Source: Trematomus loennbergii (Eukaryota; Chordata; Actinopteri; Perciformes; Nototheniidae). Taken from it: a stretch of DNA of 64,000 nt. The stretch spans positions 382,501 to 446,500 of the forward strand of contig JAAOOA010000262.1 of the NCBI GenBank assembly GCA_012861695.1, read 5' to 3'. Within the stretch, counting starts at the first letter, position 1. Each line of letters opens with the position of its first letter. This document shows, one piece after another, positions 38,601 through 51,861 of the stretch. The translations under genes and the position numbers were made by a program. The notes beneath the pieces were generated by a model, which saw only the letters and a list, made by a program, of their open reading frames with translations, had not been told where the DNA came from and made no database searches.

Positions 38601-40315
38601 GTGAACAAACACGTCAACAGGACTTCCCTTTGATTCTGTTTTTACTCTTTCCGTGACATTCGACCCGCTCCCAAGCTTCTCTTAGAGCTGTTGCTCCGGT
38701 TCCACTCGGTACAGTTTACATTACAGGACACATCATTCACATTTCTCCTGTCAGTTTGAGCTAACAGCAGAGAGTCGGGTTACATGGGAGCTTTGTGGAG
38801 GATTTCAAGAGCTGGAAATGGAATTTTCGAAATTATTATGATTCATTTAAATAAGTTTGGGATCTTTGGAAACGACTCTGGTGTCAAGTTTCATATTGAG
38901 GGGGGGGGACAAACAATAGGTACATTAGACATACATGTTCACGTTAAACTGTCAAATCATGGTGATGACACCGGCAGAATCAATGTGGTGCTCTTAACAT
39001 TGTATGAATGAGGTTTTTAACACGTCCAGGTATTGATTGATTAAGGAGATATTGTGTCTTTGGCCGTTAAGTATCAAAATCTCTCCGTTAGCATTAAATG
39101 TCTGGACAGATTTCTGTTAACCCGTTCGCTCTTCATTGTATAAAAAACACTTGTTTTGGTTTCTATTGAGCTGATTGCAAAACAATATGTCACTCTTAAA
39201 GTTGAAGGGTGGAGGAAGTGTTTCGATGTAATGAATGATGTTGTTGGTAACCTTAAGGAGGATTTAACACGGTTTTGGCAAGTATCGATTATCCAAGTAT
39301 CAGAGAATATACTTCTTTCTTTCCTCATGTTGTATATATTCTGGTTTTCAGGTGAGCTTTGAATGAACGCTGCTTTCAGGGAACAAGCCGTGGGGTCAGG
39401 TGAGACCACTTTACTGAGGTTAGAAACACGTTAACCCTGATGGTCGAGAATCCAAAAGTTGGTATTAGATGTTTTTCCGTTGCTGTTAAACAACACAATA
39501 ATTATATTAGATATAACTCACCAAGGAAATATACAAATGGTCTTAAACTGGAACACAAAAGTGTCTAAAAAAGATAAGACACTAAACGTAAAACCCTCAT
39601 TTAAAAGTTGTATTTTTTAGACACACTCCCTGTTGTTCGGGACATTGTTGGCCGTCTGGTCGTCGGCCAGTAAACCCTGTTGTTTCAGTCCCGTTTCCAC
39701 AGTAACGTGTGAAAATGCCGCGGGGTCGGAGGTCAGAGGTCGCTGGTTAGTGGGTATTTGGCAGCTCTGCGGAAAAATGTGCTAAAAGAAACACACAAAT
39801 ACATTTACACTGTTACACGCACACACACACAGGGGTCATCACGTGCACATTCACACGTGCAAACACAACAACCCCCACACACCTACACACACTCATTCAC
39901 ATTTAAACAGGGTCATTAGACATGTATGTGTGTGTGTGTGTGTGTGTGTTTTGTGTGTGTGTGTGTGTGTGTGTGTCACAGCAGGGGGGCAAACACTCAC
40001 AGCGAACATGTGCTGCCTTTAGCCTCTTATCTTATTTCTCTTCTTAACATCATTATAAACTGAATATCTTTGAGTTTTTGAACATTTTTACTAGTTTTGA
40101 CAATTACCAGATGAATAACAATCGTCTAGAGACACTCGTTTATGAACTCTTTTATTGGAATATCATATAAAGAAGTGTTGGGGCGATATTTAAGGTAAAG
40201 AGGAGACATTACACTTTATTTGATGTCATGAGTTCTTTATGTTGTTCTGACTAATAAAAAGGAATACAGATTTATTTGTATTTCAATTCTCTGAAACAGC
40301 TAGAAATGCTTTGGA
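38601..40315. other. Non-coding intronic DNA with a short TG tract
   Basis: A TG tract with one TTTT interruption lies at about 39927-39976. Otherwise no recognised features. Confidence 0.45.
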
Positions 40316-43300
40316 TACTTTAAAGAGTCCTCTCCTGCTGATGTTCAGGTGTATATCAGTATGTAGTGTCTCTACTTTAAAGAGTCCTCTCCTGCTGATG
40401 TTCAGGTGTATATCAGTATGTAGTGTCTCTACTTTAAAGAGTCCTCTCCTGCTGATGTTCAGGTGTATATCAGTATGTAGTGTCTCTACTTTAAAGAGTC
40501 CTCTCCTGCTGATGTTCAGGTGTATATCAGTATGTAGTGTCTCTACTTTAAAGAGTCCTCTCCTGCTGATGTTCAGGTGTATATCAGTATGTAGTGTCTC
40601 TACTTTAAAGAGTCCTCTCCTGCTGATGTTCAGGTGTATATCAGTATGTAGTGTCTCTACTTTAAAGAGTCCTCTCCTGCTGATGTTCAGGTGTATATCA
40701 GTATGTAGTGTCTCTACTTTAAAGAGTCCTCTCCTGCTGATGTTCAGGTGTATATCAGTATGTAGTGTCTCTACTTTAAAGAGTCCTCTCCTGCTGATGT
40801 TCAGGTGTATATCAGTATGTAGTGTCTCTACTTTAAAGAGTCCTCTCCTGCTGATGTTCAGGTGTATATCAGTATGTAGTGTCTCTACTTTAAAGAGTCC
40901 TCTCCTGCTGATGTTCAGGTGTATATCAGTATGTAGTGTCTCTACTTTAAAGAGTCCTCTCCTGCTGATGTTCAGGTGTATATCAGTATGTAGTGTCTCT
41001 ACTTTAAAGAGTCCTCTCCTGCTGATGTTCAGGTGTATATCAGTATGTAGTGTCTCTACTTTAAAGAGTCCTCTCCTGCTGATGTTCAGGTGTATATCAG
41101 TATGTAGTGTCTCTACTTTAAAGAGTCCTCTCCTGCTGATGTTCAGGTGTATATCAGTATGTAGTGTCTCTACTTTAAAGAGTCCTCTCCTGCTGATGTT
41201 CAGGTGTATATCAGTATGTAGTGTCTCTACTTTAAAGAGTCCTCTCCTGCTGATGTTCAGGTGTATATCAGTATGTAGTGTCTCTACTTTAAAGAGTCCT
41301 CTCCTGCTGATGTTCAGGTGTATATCAGTATGTAGTGTCTCTACTTTAAAGAGTCCTCTCCTGCTGATGTTCAGGTGTATATCAGTATGTAGTGTCTCTA
41401 CTTTAAAGAGTCCTCTCCTGCTGATGTTCAGGTGTATATCAGTATGTAGTGTCTACTTTAAAGAGTCCTCTCCTGCTGATGTTCAGGTGTATATCAGTAT
41501 GTAGTGTCTCTACTTTAAAGAGTCCTCTCCTGCTGATGTTCAGGTGTATATCAGTATGTAGTGTCTCTACTTTAAAGAGTCCTCTCCTGCTGATGTTCAG
41601 GTGTATATCAGTATGTAGTGTCTCTACTTTAAAGAGTCCTCTCCTGCTGATGTTCAGGTGTATATCAGTATGTAGTGTCTCTACTTTAAAGAGTCCTCTC
41701 CTGCTGATGTTCAGGTGTATATCAGTATGTAGTGTCTCTACTTTAAAGAGTCCTCTCCTGCTGATGTTCAGGTGTATATCAGTATGTAGTGTCTCTACTT
41801 TAAAGAGTCCTCTCCTGCTGATGTTCAGGTGTATATCAGTATGTAGTGTCTCTACTTTAAAGAGTCCTCTCCTGCTGATGTTCAGGTGTATATCAGTATG
41901 TAGTGTCTCTACTTTAAAGAGTCCTCTCCTGCTGATGTTCAGGTGTATATCAGTATGTAGTGTCTCTACTTTAAAGAGTCCTCTCCTGCTGATGTTCAGG
42001 TGTATATCAGTATGTAGTGTCTCTACTTTAAAGAGTCCTCTCCTGCTGATGTTCAGGTGTATATCAGTATGTAGTGTCTCTACTTTAAAGAGTCCTCTCC
42101 TGCTGATGTTCAGGTGTATATCAGTATGTAGTGTCTCTACTTTAAAGAGTCCTCTCCTGCTGATGTTCAGGTGTATATCAGTATGTAGTGTCTCTACTTT
42201 AAAGAGTCCTCTCCTGCTGATGTTCAGGTGTATATCAGTATGTAGTGTCTCTACTTTAAAGAGTCCTCTCCTGCTGATGTTCAGGTGTATATCAGTATGT
42301 AGTGTCTCTACTTTAAAGAGTCCTCTCCTGCTGATGTTCAGGTGTATATCAGTATGTAGTGTCTCTACTTTAAAGAGTCCTCTCCTGCTGATGTTCAGGT
42401 GTATATCAGTATGTAGTGTCTCTACTTTAAAGAGTCCTCTCCTGCTGATGTTCAGGTGTATATCAGTATGTAGTGTCTCTACTTTAAAGAGTCCTCTCCT
42501 GCTGATGTTCAGGTGTATATCAGTATGTAGTGTCTCTACTTTAAAGAGTCCTCTCCTGCTGATGTTCAGGTGTATATCAGTATGTAGTGTCTCTACTTTA
42601 AAGAGTCCTCTCCTGCTGATGTTCAGGTGTATATCAGTATGTAGTGTCTCTACTTTAAAGAGTCCTCTCCTGCTGATGTTCAGGTGTATATCAGTATGTA
42701 GTGTCTCTACTTTAAAGAGTCCTCTCCTGCTGATGTTCAGGTGTATATCAGTATGTAGTGTCTCTACTTTAAAGAGTCCTCTCCTGCTGATGTTCAGGTG
42801 TATATCAGTATGTAGTGTCTCTACTTTAAAGAGTCCTCTCCTGCTGATGTTCAGGTGTATATCAGTATGTAGTGTCTCTACTTTAAAGAGTCCTCTCCTG
42901 CTGATGTTCAGGTGTATATCAGTATGTAGTGTCTCTACTTTAAAGAGTCCTCTCCTGCTGATGTTCAGGTGTATATCAGTATGTAGTGTCTCTACTTTAA
43001 AGAGTCCTCTCCTGCTGATGTTCAGGTGTATATCAGTATGTAGTGTCTCTACTTTAAAGAGTCCTCTCCTGCTGATGTTCAGGTGTATATCAGTATGTAG
43101 TGTCTCTACTTTAAAGAGTCCTCTCCTGCTGATGTTCAGGTGTATATCAGTATGTAGTGTCTCTACTTAAAGAGTCCTCTCCTGCTGATGTTCAGGTGTA
43201 TATCAGTATGTAGTGTCTCTACTTTAAAGAGTCCTCTCCTGCTGATGTTCAGGTGTATATCAGTATGTAGTGTCTCTACTTTAAAGAGTCCTCTCCTGCT

Positions 43301-45784
43301 GATGTTCAGGTGTATATCAGTATGTAGTGTCTCTACTTTAAAGAGTCCTCTCCTGCTGATGTTCAGGTGTATATCAGTATGTAGTGTCTCTACTTTAAAG
43401 AGTCCTCTCCTGCTGATGTTCAGGTGTATATCAGTATGTAGTGTCTCTACTTTAAAGAGTCCTCTCCTGCTGATGTTCAGGTGTATATCAGTATGTAGTG
43501 TCTCTACTTTAAAGAGTCCTCTCCTGCTGATGTTCAGGTGTATATCAGTATGTAGTGTCTCTACTTTAAAGAGTCCTCTCCTGCTGATGTTCAGGTGTAT
43601 ATCAGTATGTAGTGTCTCTACTTTAAAGAGTCCTCTCCTGCTGATGTTCAGGTGTATATCAGTATGTAGTGTCTCTACTTTAAAGAGTCCTCTCCTGCTG
43701 ATGTTCAGGTGTATATCAGTATGTAGTGTCTCTACTTTAAAGAGTCCTCTCCTGCTGATGTTCAGGTGTATATCAGTATGTAGTGTCTCTACTTTAAAGA
43801 GTCCTCTCCTGCTGATGTTCAGGTGTATATCAGTATGTAGTGTCTCTACTTTAAAGAGTCCTCTCCTGCTGATGTTCAGGTGTATATCAGTATGTAGTGT
43901 CTCTACTTTAAAGAGTCCTCTCCTGCTGATGTTCAGGTGTATATCAGTATGTAGTGTCTCTACTTTAAAGAGTCCTCTCCTGCTGATGTTCAGGTGTATA
44001 TCAGTATGTAGTGTCTCTACTTTAAAGAGTCCTCTCCTGCTGATGTTCAGGTGTATATCAGTATGTAGTGTCTCTACTTTAAAGAGTCCTCTCCTGCTGA
44101 TGTTCAGGTGTATATCAGTATGTAGTGTCTCTACTTTAAAGAGTCCTCTCCTGCTGATGTTCAGGTGTATATCAGTATGTAGTGTCTCTACTTTAAAGAG
44201 TCCTCTCCTGCTGATGTTCAGGTGTATATCAGTATGTAGTGTCTCTACTTTAAAGAGTCCTCTCCTGCTGATGTTCAGGTGTATATCAGTATGTAGTGTC
44301 TCTACTTTAAAGAGTCCTCTCCTGCTGATGTTCAGGTGTATATCAGTATGTAGTGTCTCTACTTTAAAGAGTCCTCTCCTGCTGATGTTCAGGTGTATAT
44401 CAGTATGTAGTGTCTCTACTTTAAAGAGTCCTCTCCTGCTGATGTTCAGGTGTATATCAGTATGTAGTGTCTCTACTTTAAAGAGTCCTCTCCTGCTGAT
44501 GTTCAGGTGTATATCAGTATGTAGTGTCTCTACTTTAAAGAGTCCTCTCCTGCTGATGTTCAGGTGTATATCAGTATGTAGTGTCTCTACTTTAAAGAGT
44601 CCTCTCCTGCTGATGTTCAGGTGTATATCAGTATGTAGTGTCTCTACTTTAAAGAGTCCTCTCCTGCTGATGTTCAGGTGTATATCAGTATGTAGTGTCT
44701 CTACTTTAAAGAGTCCTCTCCTGCTGATGTTCAGGTGTATATCAGTATGTAGTGTCTCTACTTTAAAGAGTCCTCTCCTGCTGATGTTCAGGTGTATATC
44801 AGTATGTAGTGTCTCTACTTTAAAGAGTCCTCTCCTGCTGATGTTCAGGTGTATATCAGTATGTAGTGTCTCTACTTTAAAGAGTCCTCTCCTGCTGATG
44901 TTCAGGTGTATATCAGTATGTAGTGTCTCTACTTTAAAGAGTCCTCTCCTGCTGATGTTCAGGTGTATATCAGTATGTAGTGTCTCTACTTTAAAGGTCC
45001 TCTCCTGCTGATGTTCAGGTGTATATCAGTATGTAGTGTCTCTACTTTAAAGAGTCCTCTCCTGCTGATGTTCAGTGTATATCAGTATGTAGTGTCTCTA
45101 CTTTAAAGAGTCCTCTCCTGCTGATGTTCAGGTGTATATCAGTATGTAGTGTCTCTACTTTAAAGAGTCCTCTCCTGCTGATGTTCAGGTGTATATCAGT
45201 ATGTAGTGTCTCTACTTTAAGAGTCCTCTCCTGCTGATGTTCAGGTGTATATCAGTATGTAGTGTCTCTACTTTAAAGAGTCCTCTCCTGCTGATGTTCA
45301 GGTGTATATCAGTATGTAGTGTCTCTACTTTAAAGAGTCCTCTCCTGCTGATGTTCAGGTGTATATCAGTATGTAGTGTCTCTACTTTAAAGAGTCCTCT
45401 CCTGCTGATGTTCAGGTGTATATCAGTATGTAGTGTCTCTACTTTAAAGAGTTCTCTCCTGCTGATGTTCAGGTGTATATCAGTATGTAGTGTCTCTACT
45501 TTAAAGAGTCCTCTCCTGCTGATGTTCAGGTGTATATCAGTATGTAGTGTCTCTACTTTAAAGAGTCCTCTCCTGCTGATGTTCAGGTGTATATCAGTAT
45601 GTAGTGTCTCTACTTTAAAGAGTCCTCCTGCTGATGTTCAGGTGTATATCAGTATGTAGTGTCTCTACTTTAAAGAGTCCTCTCCTGCTGATGTTCAGGT
45701 GTATATCAGTATGTAGTGTCTCTACTTTAAAGAGTCCTCTCCTGCTGATGTTCAGGTGTATATCAGTATGTAGTGTCTCTACAT
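40316..45784 (-). repeat. 57-bp minisatellite array 2 (~96 units), inverted relative to array 1
   Basis: This is the reverse complement of the 2537-6937 unit (starts TTTAAAGAGTCCTCTCC…, ends …TAGTGTCTCTAC). Nearly all copies appear identical, much more uniform than in array 1. The few departures are nearly all losses (near 41451, 43168, 44996, 45075, 45219, 45625). Stop-free frames of up to ~600 codons follow from the 57-bp period. It lies inside the inferred pcdh1 intron 1. Confidence 0.97.
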
Positions 45785-46000
45785 GTCTCCATGCTTTATG
45801 TTCAAAAAGCTCTTTATTGTTCTCATACTGTCTGTGCTGCAGCACCTCTTTTCACCCTCTGTCTGAAACCAGAGCCCAGTCTGTTCTGATTGGTTAGCTG
45901 GCTGGCTCTGTTGTGATTGGTCAACCGCCTAGAGATATCCCGCCCCTTAGCCTATCATGTACAATGTGTTGGAGCGCTAGCCAATAGGAACCTGAGTGTG
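45785..46000 (-). mobile_element. Element flank of array 2, mirror of the array 1 left flank
   Basis: On the minus strand this reads into the array with the same sequence as 2325-2536: GGTTTCAGACAGAGGGTGAAAAGAGG…GCTGCAGCACAGACAGTATGAG…GCATGGAGACATGTAGAGAC. Similarity fades near 45990. The TTAA end seen at 2182 was not found here. Confidence 0.85.
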
Positions 46001-46106
46001 AAACAAAGGCATGTCACCCTTTCATTTTGTATACATTAATAAACATGACACAATTACATATTTTCATATTGCGCAGGTCTAGACTGTACTTTGTGTAAAG
46101 ATCAGT

Positions 46107-46330
46107 CTTGTAACAAGCTTTAACCCGACTCTATTCACACATTTAACACATGTTATCTGTATAAAGTCGCACACTACTCGAACACAGGATGGTGCTTCAT
46201 GTCTGAAGGGTCGTTTGAGTTAAAATAACTTTATTGAGAAGTCTTTATGCTGGTTTTGTGAAGCCTCTGAAGGAGTTCATTTTATTTCACTGAATGAATC
46301 TGTGCAAGGCCCTCTCACACAGCGGGAGAC
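46107..46330 (+). repeat. Dispersed repeat, direct partner of 50857-51075
   Basis: AACTTTATTGAGAAGTCTTTATG, TTTTGTGAAGCCTCTGA and CTCTCACAC align in the same order with 50857-51075 at moderate identity. The family was not recognised. Confidence 0.6.
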
Positions 46331-46342
46331 TCACAGGCTCAC

Positions 46343-46389
<47 letters not shown>

Positions 46390-46479
46390 CACACAGTGTT
46401 AACAGCGCTACAGTGGTTTTAGGTGGAAGAGGATGACTTCCTGCATCTTTCAGCATTCTAGTCCATGCTCCTGTGTGTT

Positions 46480-46518
<39 letters not shown>

Positions 46519-46521
46519 TGT

Positions 46522-46554
<33 letters not shown>

Positions 46555-46879
46555 TGTGTATGTGTATGTGTATGTGTGTTGTGTGTGTGTGTGGTGTGTG
46601 TGTGTGTGTGTGTGTGAGAGAGTTGTGAGTCCCTCCAAATCAAGGAGTGAGCAGAACAAAAAAAACGCTCTCCAGATTAACCTGTCGACCCGCAGCCGAG
46701 AAACTCCTCCATCACGAAACTCTGAGTGTCTGAGAGGAATTGCTGCCAAGAAAAATGTGCAGAGGGCGAGAGAAAAAGAATAGAAGAAAGGAAGAACGAG
46801 TTATATCTGAAAAAATAACATTATGACACCAGACAGCAGGTGAAAAGTCAGTGTTGTGTGGTGTTGTGTGTGTGTGTGT

Positions 46880-46930
<51 letters not shown>

Positions 46931-46943
46931 TGTGGTGTGTGCA
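46343..46943. repeat. CA and TG microsatellites
   Basis: CA at 46343-46386, TG with GG interruptions at 46481-46616, and TG at 46854-46940. Confidence 0.94.
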
Positions 46944-47184
46944 TTCAGCCTTGATGACATTCGGATAATCTGAATTGATGGCTTTGTATCGTCTCTCGTT
47001 TATAAATGAAGTTTTATTCCTGACATTGAGTTTGTAGCAAAGATGAGTTCTTATACTTTACTCAAAATGACATTTAAAGTTATACATTAGGTTAAACGAT
47101 AACAGAATGTGCTTAAGACTACTGATTTCTTGTATATCAACAATATAACGCACCTTCCAAACAAAGTGACCAAAACACTTAGAA

Positions 47185-47650
47185 CAATTAACTAGTAAAC
47201 ATTTTAAAACAAAAAGAGTGTATTTAAACATAAATATAATTACAAAAAAGCCATTTTAAAGTCTAAAAAGGTGACCTTTCAAGACCTTAAATGCTGTAAG
47301 GTACTTAATAATAATTTAATAACAAAACATTTCCTTATTGCAATTTCCACACCAAATATAATAATAATAATATCGCACATTTCTCCAAAAGTACAGTTTA
47401 GATTAAATACACTTTTAATTATTACACTTACATGTCGTGCTGAAAAATTAACTAAAAAAAAATTAACTAGTAAACATTTTAAAACAAAAAGCATGTATTT
47501 AAATATAAATATAATTACAAAAAGCAATTTTAAAGTCTAAAATGTCCGCACCAAATAATCTCACATTTCTCCAAATCGTGCAGCACTACAAGTAACAACA
47601 GTATAGATTAAATACACTTTTAATTATTACACACTTACATGTCGTGCTGA
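47185..47650 (+). repeat. Two-copy tandem duplication
   Basis: ATTAACTAGTAAACATTTTAAAAC… occurs at about 47187 and 47460. TAGATTAAATACACTTTTAATTATTACAC…CATGTCGTGCTGA occurs at about 47398 and 47603. The spacing differs (~273 and ~205 bases) because of internal indels. Confidence 0.8.
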
Positions 47651-49569
47651 TGGTCAAATAGCTTCGTGTCTGATCTGGTTTCTACACACTCTGGTTTCAT
47701 ACGAAGCGCTTATAAGTCTGCACTGAAGCAGCCACACACACATCAGTCTGATGAGTCACTTTGGTCCTGATTTACTCACAATAAAGCCTGAGGGCGAAAC
47801 ACTGCTGACCCGCGTTACTGTGCACACGTCACTTTCAAACACACATTAAGAGCTGAATGTCCTCTAATGCATCGACTGTCTGATAATATTAGGGACATAA
47901 GTATTGAAGTATTATGTTTGATGAAGATTCAACTCTTCCTTGACCCTGTCTGACGAGCTTCATTTGTCCAATGATGGCACAGTTTCCTTTGAAACATAAT
48001 GCAGTGTTTCAAATGCACTTTCTTTCAAAATGAAGCCATCAGGTTTCAGAGGGTTTCCCTGTCCTCTGAGGGTCCCTTTGTTTCAGTATCAACGTTATCA
48101 GGTCTTCTTAAAGCAACCATACTAACGCCTGAATAGGTCTGTTTAGGAGCTCGTCCTGGGTCGTTAATGTTGATTTTGATCTGATTTAGACGTGATTATT
48201 GACGTATGAATTAACTATCTTATCGTCTTCTAAAGTGTGCATGGTTAGCAGGTTTCTTCTGCTCAAGAGAACCATGACAGGCAATTAAAAACAGAGTAAA
48301 CAGTTAGTGAGTAAACCTTATCGGCTAATGGTCAGATGTTTCTTTTACAGATAATTAGGAAAAGCTGTATGTAACCGCTTTTATCTGTACGTTTGTGTTT
48401 GTACATAGGAAACCCAAATATGCTCAAAAAGGGGTCTTTTATTCACACAAAAAAAAACCAAAAGTGAGTTAGTGGACCTTATCTTGGATCTTGATTTTGC
48501 ATTATAGCATTACATTTCATTCAGCTGGGGCTTCTGGCCAAAGCACCTTGACTCTCTGATTGGTTAACACCCATTTCAGGTTGTTTGTTTACAGTTGTTC
48601 CACGGGAAGTGCTGACAGATTTCAAACACTTTTGTGATGCTGAAAGCTAGAGAAAGATATGTTTCGTTCCTAGTTCTTGGAGTTCAAGGTTCAAGGTTCT
48701 TTATTGTCAATCTGACATAGCTACAGAGTAATTATGTAGTTGAAAATCTTATGTCACAGGCTTCTCCCACAATGCAACATAATAACATAATAACAATAAG
48801 AGCAAGAGCAATACAAAAAGAAAAATTGTTATAAAATAAAGTGATGATGTGGAATAGTGCAGTACGAGTCTATATACAAGTTATTGGAATGATATATATA
48901 TATTAGGTATTAGATACATACTACTGAGTAGCAGATGAATGTTTGAAGTTGTTTCAAGAGTTCAATTTTTAGGAAGAAACCTAAGACTTTCTCATCTTTC
49001 ATGAAGTCTCAAAGACTTCGTGTACCGTTCCTTCTTTCTGCAACTCATCAGTATGTTTTGGGGGAAGTGTCGCCGTTGGCAGCGGCAGTGCTCGGTTTGT
49101 CTTCCTGTCAGAGCGGTGGACTGGCAGCACGAGGAAGTCATCAGTCAGAGCCGCTCAGCTGCTTTCTGCACACCGCACGCAGCCAATCACAAGACGACAC
49201 GGCCGGAAACTTCCTCACACAAACATCCCTAAGAAATAACAAATAACAGCCCAAGAGATGAAGTGGACGGTCTTTTAGTGAGATACATCTGACATCTGAC
49301 TAATGTTGTTTATTTCTGGCGTTTGGACGATCACAGACCACGCCTAAAAGTACATTCATCTCAAGAGGAGAACCCTAACCCTACATAACAATCAACACCT
49401 AAACAAATTCATTTCTTTTTGCTTTGTTTGGTTGATTTGGTTTTCCAGTGGTATGTTACATGAAATGACATTATTGTTCATTTGGTATTAAGTTAAAGCA
49501 ATGATTTAAGAACCAAACAGGAAGTCAAGGGTGTTGTCGCTCATCCCTTTCTTTCTCTGTCTCTTTCAG
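47651..49569. other. Non-coding end of pcdh1 intron 1
   Basis: Contains a reverse-oriented retroposon tail at about 48676-48790 (GTTCAAGGTTCAAGGTTC, TTTATTGTCAATCTGACATAG). No coding features apart from the splice acceptor at the end. Confidence 0.5.
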
Positions 49570-50400
49570 ATCGGTGCTGTCGGGTGGAGACATGGCGGCG
49601 TTGAGGCGGGAAGTTCTGCTTTTCTTTTCGGTCGTCCTGCTGGTGTCCTGCGGCGCCTCGCCCACCGACATCCTGTACCGAGTTCCTGAAGAGCAGCCGC
49701 CCAACACGCTGATCGGCAGCCTGGCGTCGGACCAGGGTCTTCCCGACACCGGACACCTTTACAAACTGGAAGTGGGATCGCCGTACCTACGAGTGGACGG
49801 AAAATCCGGCGACATCTACACCACCGAGATCCCCATCGACCGCGAGACGTTGAAGGACTGCCGCAACCTGTTCGAAGGAGACAAATGCTTCCTGGAGTTC
49901 GAGGTGTCGATCACAGATATGGTGAACGGTCTCGGATCGGGACCACGGCTGATCGAGGGCGCATTGAGGTTCTGGACATCAACGATAACACGCCGCAGTT
50001 CTCCTCGCCCATCCTCACCCTCTCCATCCCCGAAAACACACACATCGGCGCCCTCTTCTCCATCCCCATGGCCACCGATAGAGACTCTGGACACAACGGG
50101 GTGGCGGAGTATACTCTGAGCACCGGACCGGACGCAGACCAGCTCTTCAGCCTTCAGGTGGCTTTGGATTCGGATGAGAAGTTACCACAGCTGGTGGTCA
50201 TGGGTAATCTGGACCGCGAGATGAAGGACTCGTACGACCTGAACATCCGCGTGGTGGACGGAGGGATACCGCCGAGGGCGAGCAGTGCCTTGTTGAGGGT
50301 GACCGTCACCGACCAGAACGACAACGCCCCAAAGTTTGAGAGGAGTCACTACGAGGCGGAGCTTCAGGAGAACAGCCCCCAAGGACACTCGGTGCTGCAG
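49570..50400 (+). CDS. pcdh1: Protocadherin-1, first coding exon: signal peptide, EC1, EC2
   Basis: This exon encodes residues 1-270 of a calcium-dependent homophilic adhesion receptor of the plasma membrane. The ATG at 49592 follows a splice acceptor (CTCTTTCAG|A) by 22 bases, has purine at -3 and G at +4, and opens a hydrophobic signal peptide with likely cleavage near residue 22. EC1 starts with VPEEQPPNTLIG, a delta-1 protocadherin signature, and ends with DINDNTPQF (about residue 130). EC2 ends with DQNDNAPKF (about 248). The exon closes at HSVLQ with donor CAG|GTCAGT at 50400, phase 0. Coding from the ATG is 809 bases. Reading moves from frame 2 to frame 1 at about 49958-49961, where one base appears to be missing; with that base counted it is exactly 270 codons. 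Both sides of the break align to protocadherin-1, so I regard it as a sequence error. Family assignment is from remembered homologue features, not a search. Confidence 0.93.
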
Positions 50401-50696
50401 GTCAGTCTCAATCACATGAAGTCATTACCTTTGTTATTAGAGCGCTTTTTCAAGTGCTCAAAACGCTCTACATTACATATTACACATATTGGACATGTAA
50501 CAGTCAATGCTGTGGACAATACCCACAGTACACTAATATATGTATACAAATATGTATATCCAATCCTATATATACACAATCAACAGACACATTTATACAT
50601 ATGCACACATTAAGACATGAGTAAAAGCACAGCAATCAATATATACAGAATAACAGTGACTTCAATATCTTTGGGAAAGCGCCTTTCAAGGGACCC

Positions 50697-50724
50697 ACAA
50701 ACAAACAAACAAACAAACAAACAA
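50697..50724. repeat. (ACAA)n microsatellite
   Basis: About seven copies of CAAA/ACAA in tandem. Confidence 0.85.
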
Positions 50725-50856
50725 GAAGGGCAAATAATAACATTTAATAAATAGCATGGGGACTGTGATGGTTTGATATTTATTTATACAGCAAAAAACG
50801 ATCAGCTTTTCATTTTAAGCAGGGCTAAACCGAACTATTGATCGAGCACTTGTCCA

Positions 50857-51075
50857 TGTAATAAGCAGAACCAGACTCTACTCACACAAGTCACATCTGT
50901 GTGTAGTCGAACTATTGACGAGCAACAAAAGGTGCTTCTGTGTGTGCCGGGTCACATGGAGTTTAAAAAAACACTTTATTCAGAAGTCTTTATGTTGGTT
51001 TTTGTGAAGCCTCTGACTGCCGATTCATTTCATGTCTGAATAAACCTGAACAAGGTCTGACTCCTCTCACACTCA
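50857..51075 (+). repeat. Dispersed repeat, direct partner of 46107-46330
   Basis: Same order of blocks as 46107-46330: ACTCTACTCACAC, ACTTTATTCAGAAGTCTTTATG, TTTTGTGAAGCCTCTGA, CTCTCACAC. Confidence 0.6.
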
Positions 51076-51861
51076 CTTCTGTCATTACATGAACCATGTT
51101 TCTTTCATATTATCTGAACTACAGCAATACAAACGTTTATTTTGATCAATTGATTGACGTTAAACATCAGTCAAACATCTGAGTCATTTGTCAGGCCAAC
51201 ATGTCAAACATTGTCTGGTCTCAGCTTCTTAAATGTCAGTTTCTCTCCATTTATTTGATTATATAATCATTTTAAATTGAATAGTGTAGGATTTGGGATT
51301 GTCTGTCGGATAAAACAAGACATTTGGAGACATCGAAAATGCCATATTGACCTAATGGTTGAGTGATTAAACAGAAAACATAACATGGTATATATATCAA
51401 AGGTGGTTGGAGTCTTTTTTAAACGCTGCCAGGTTCAGCTTCTGTTCTTCTTCCAGATCAGTGGTTCAGATGAAACCAGACTTGTGAGGGGAGACTTGAA
51501 ACAGGTTGGGGTCTAACTCAGTTTGAGGGTCAATGTAAATCTGCTGTGTTTAATGTGTTGTTTACCTCTCATGTTCGTCAGCTGAACTCAGTTTAAATCC
51601 TTGATCTAGAAAAAAGAAACACCAACATCTAAAAAGTGTATGGACTTAAAACTGAAAGAAAACACATTACAGGAGACCCATGAAAGGCAACATCACCTCA
51701 TTCAAATTGCACATTTCGCCAGGTTTTATAGTATGTGGAAACAATTGAGAAAGGTAATTGCACAACTCAACAAACTGTCTTTTTAGACACATGAACTGTT
51801 CAGCTTCTAAAGGGGCCATATTATGCTTTTTGTGGTATTCCCTTTCCTCTAGTGTAAAAAG

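Noticed and set aside
38784..39011. Short open frame MGALWRISRAGNGIFEI…
   Set aside because: Low-complexity flanks, no homology recognised, no splice context, and it lies in AT-rich intron.
40311..45011. Very long open frames (up to ~600 codons) in the 57-bp arrays, both strands
   Set aside because: They are the mechanical result of a stop-free 57-bp period and occur on both strands; single-base losses break them at random. No gene context.
49574..49576. Upstream GTG as the pcdh1 start
   Set aside because: The ATG at 49592 has a good context and directly opens the signal peptide; eukaryotic initiation at GTG is rare.
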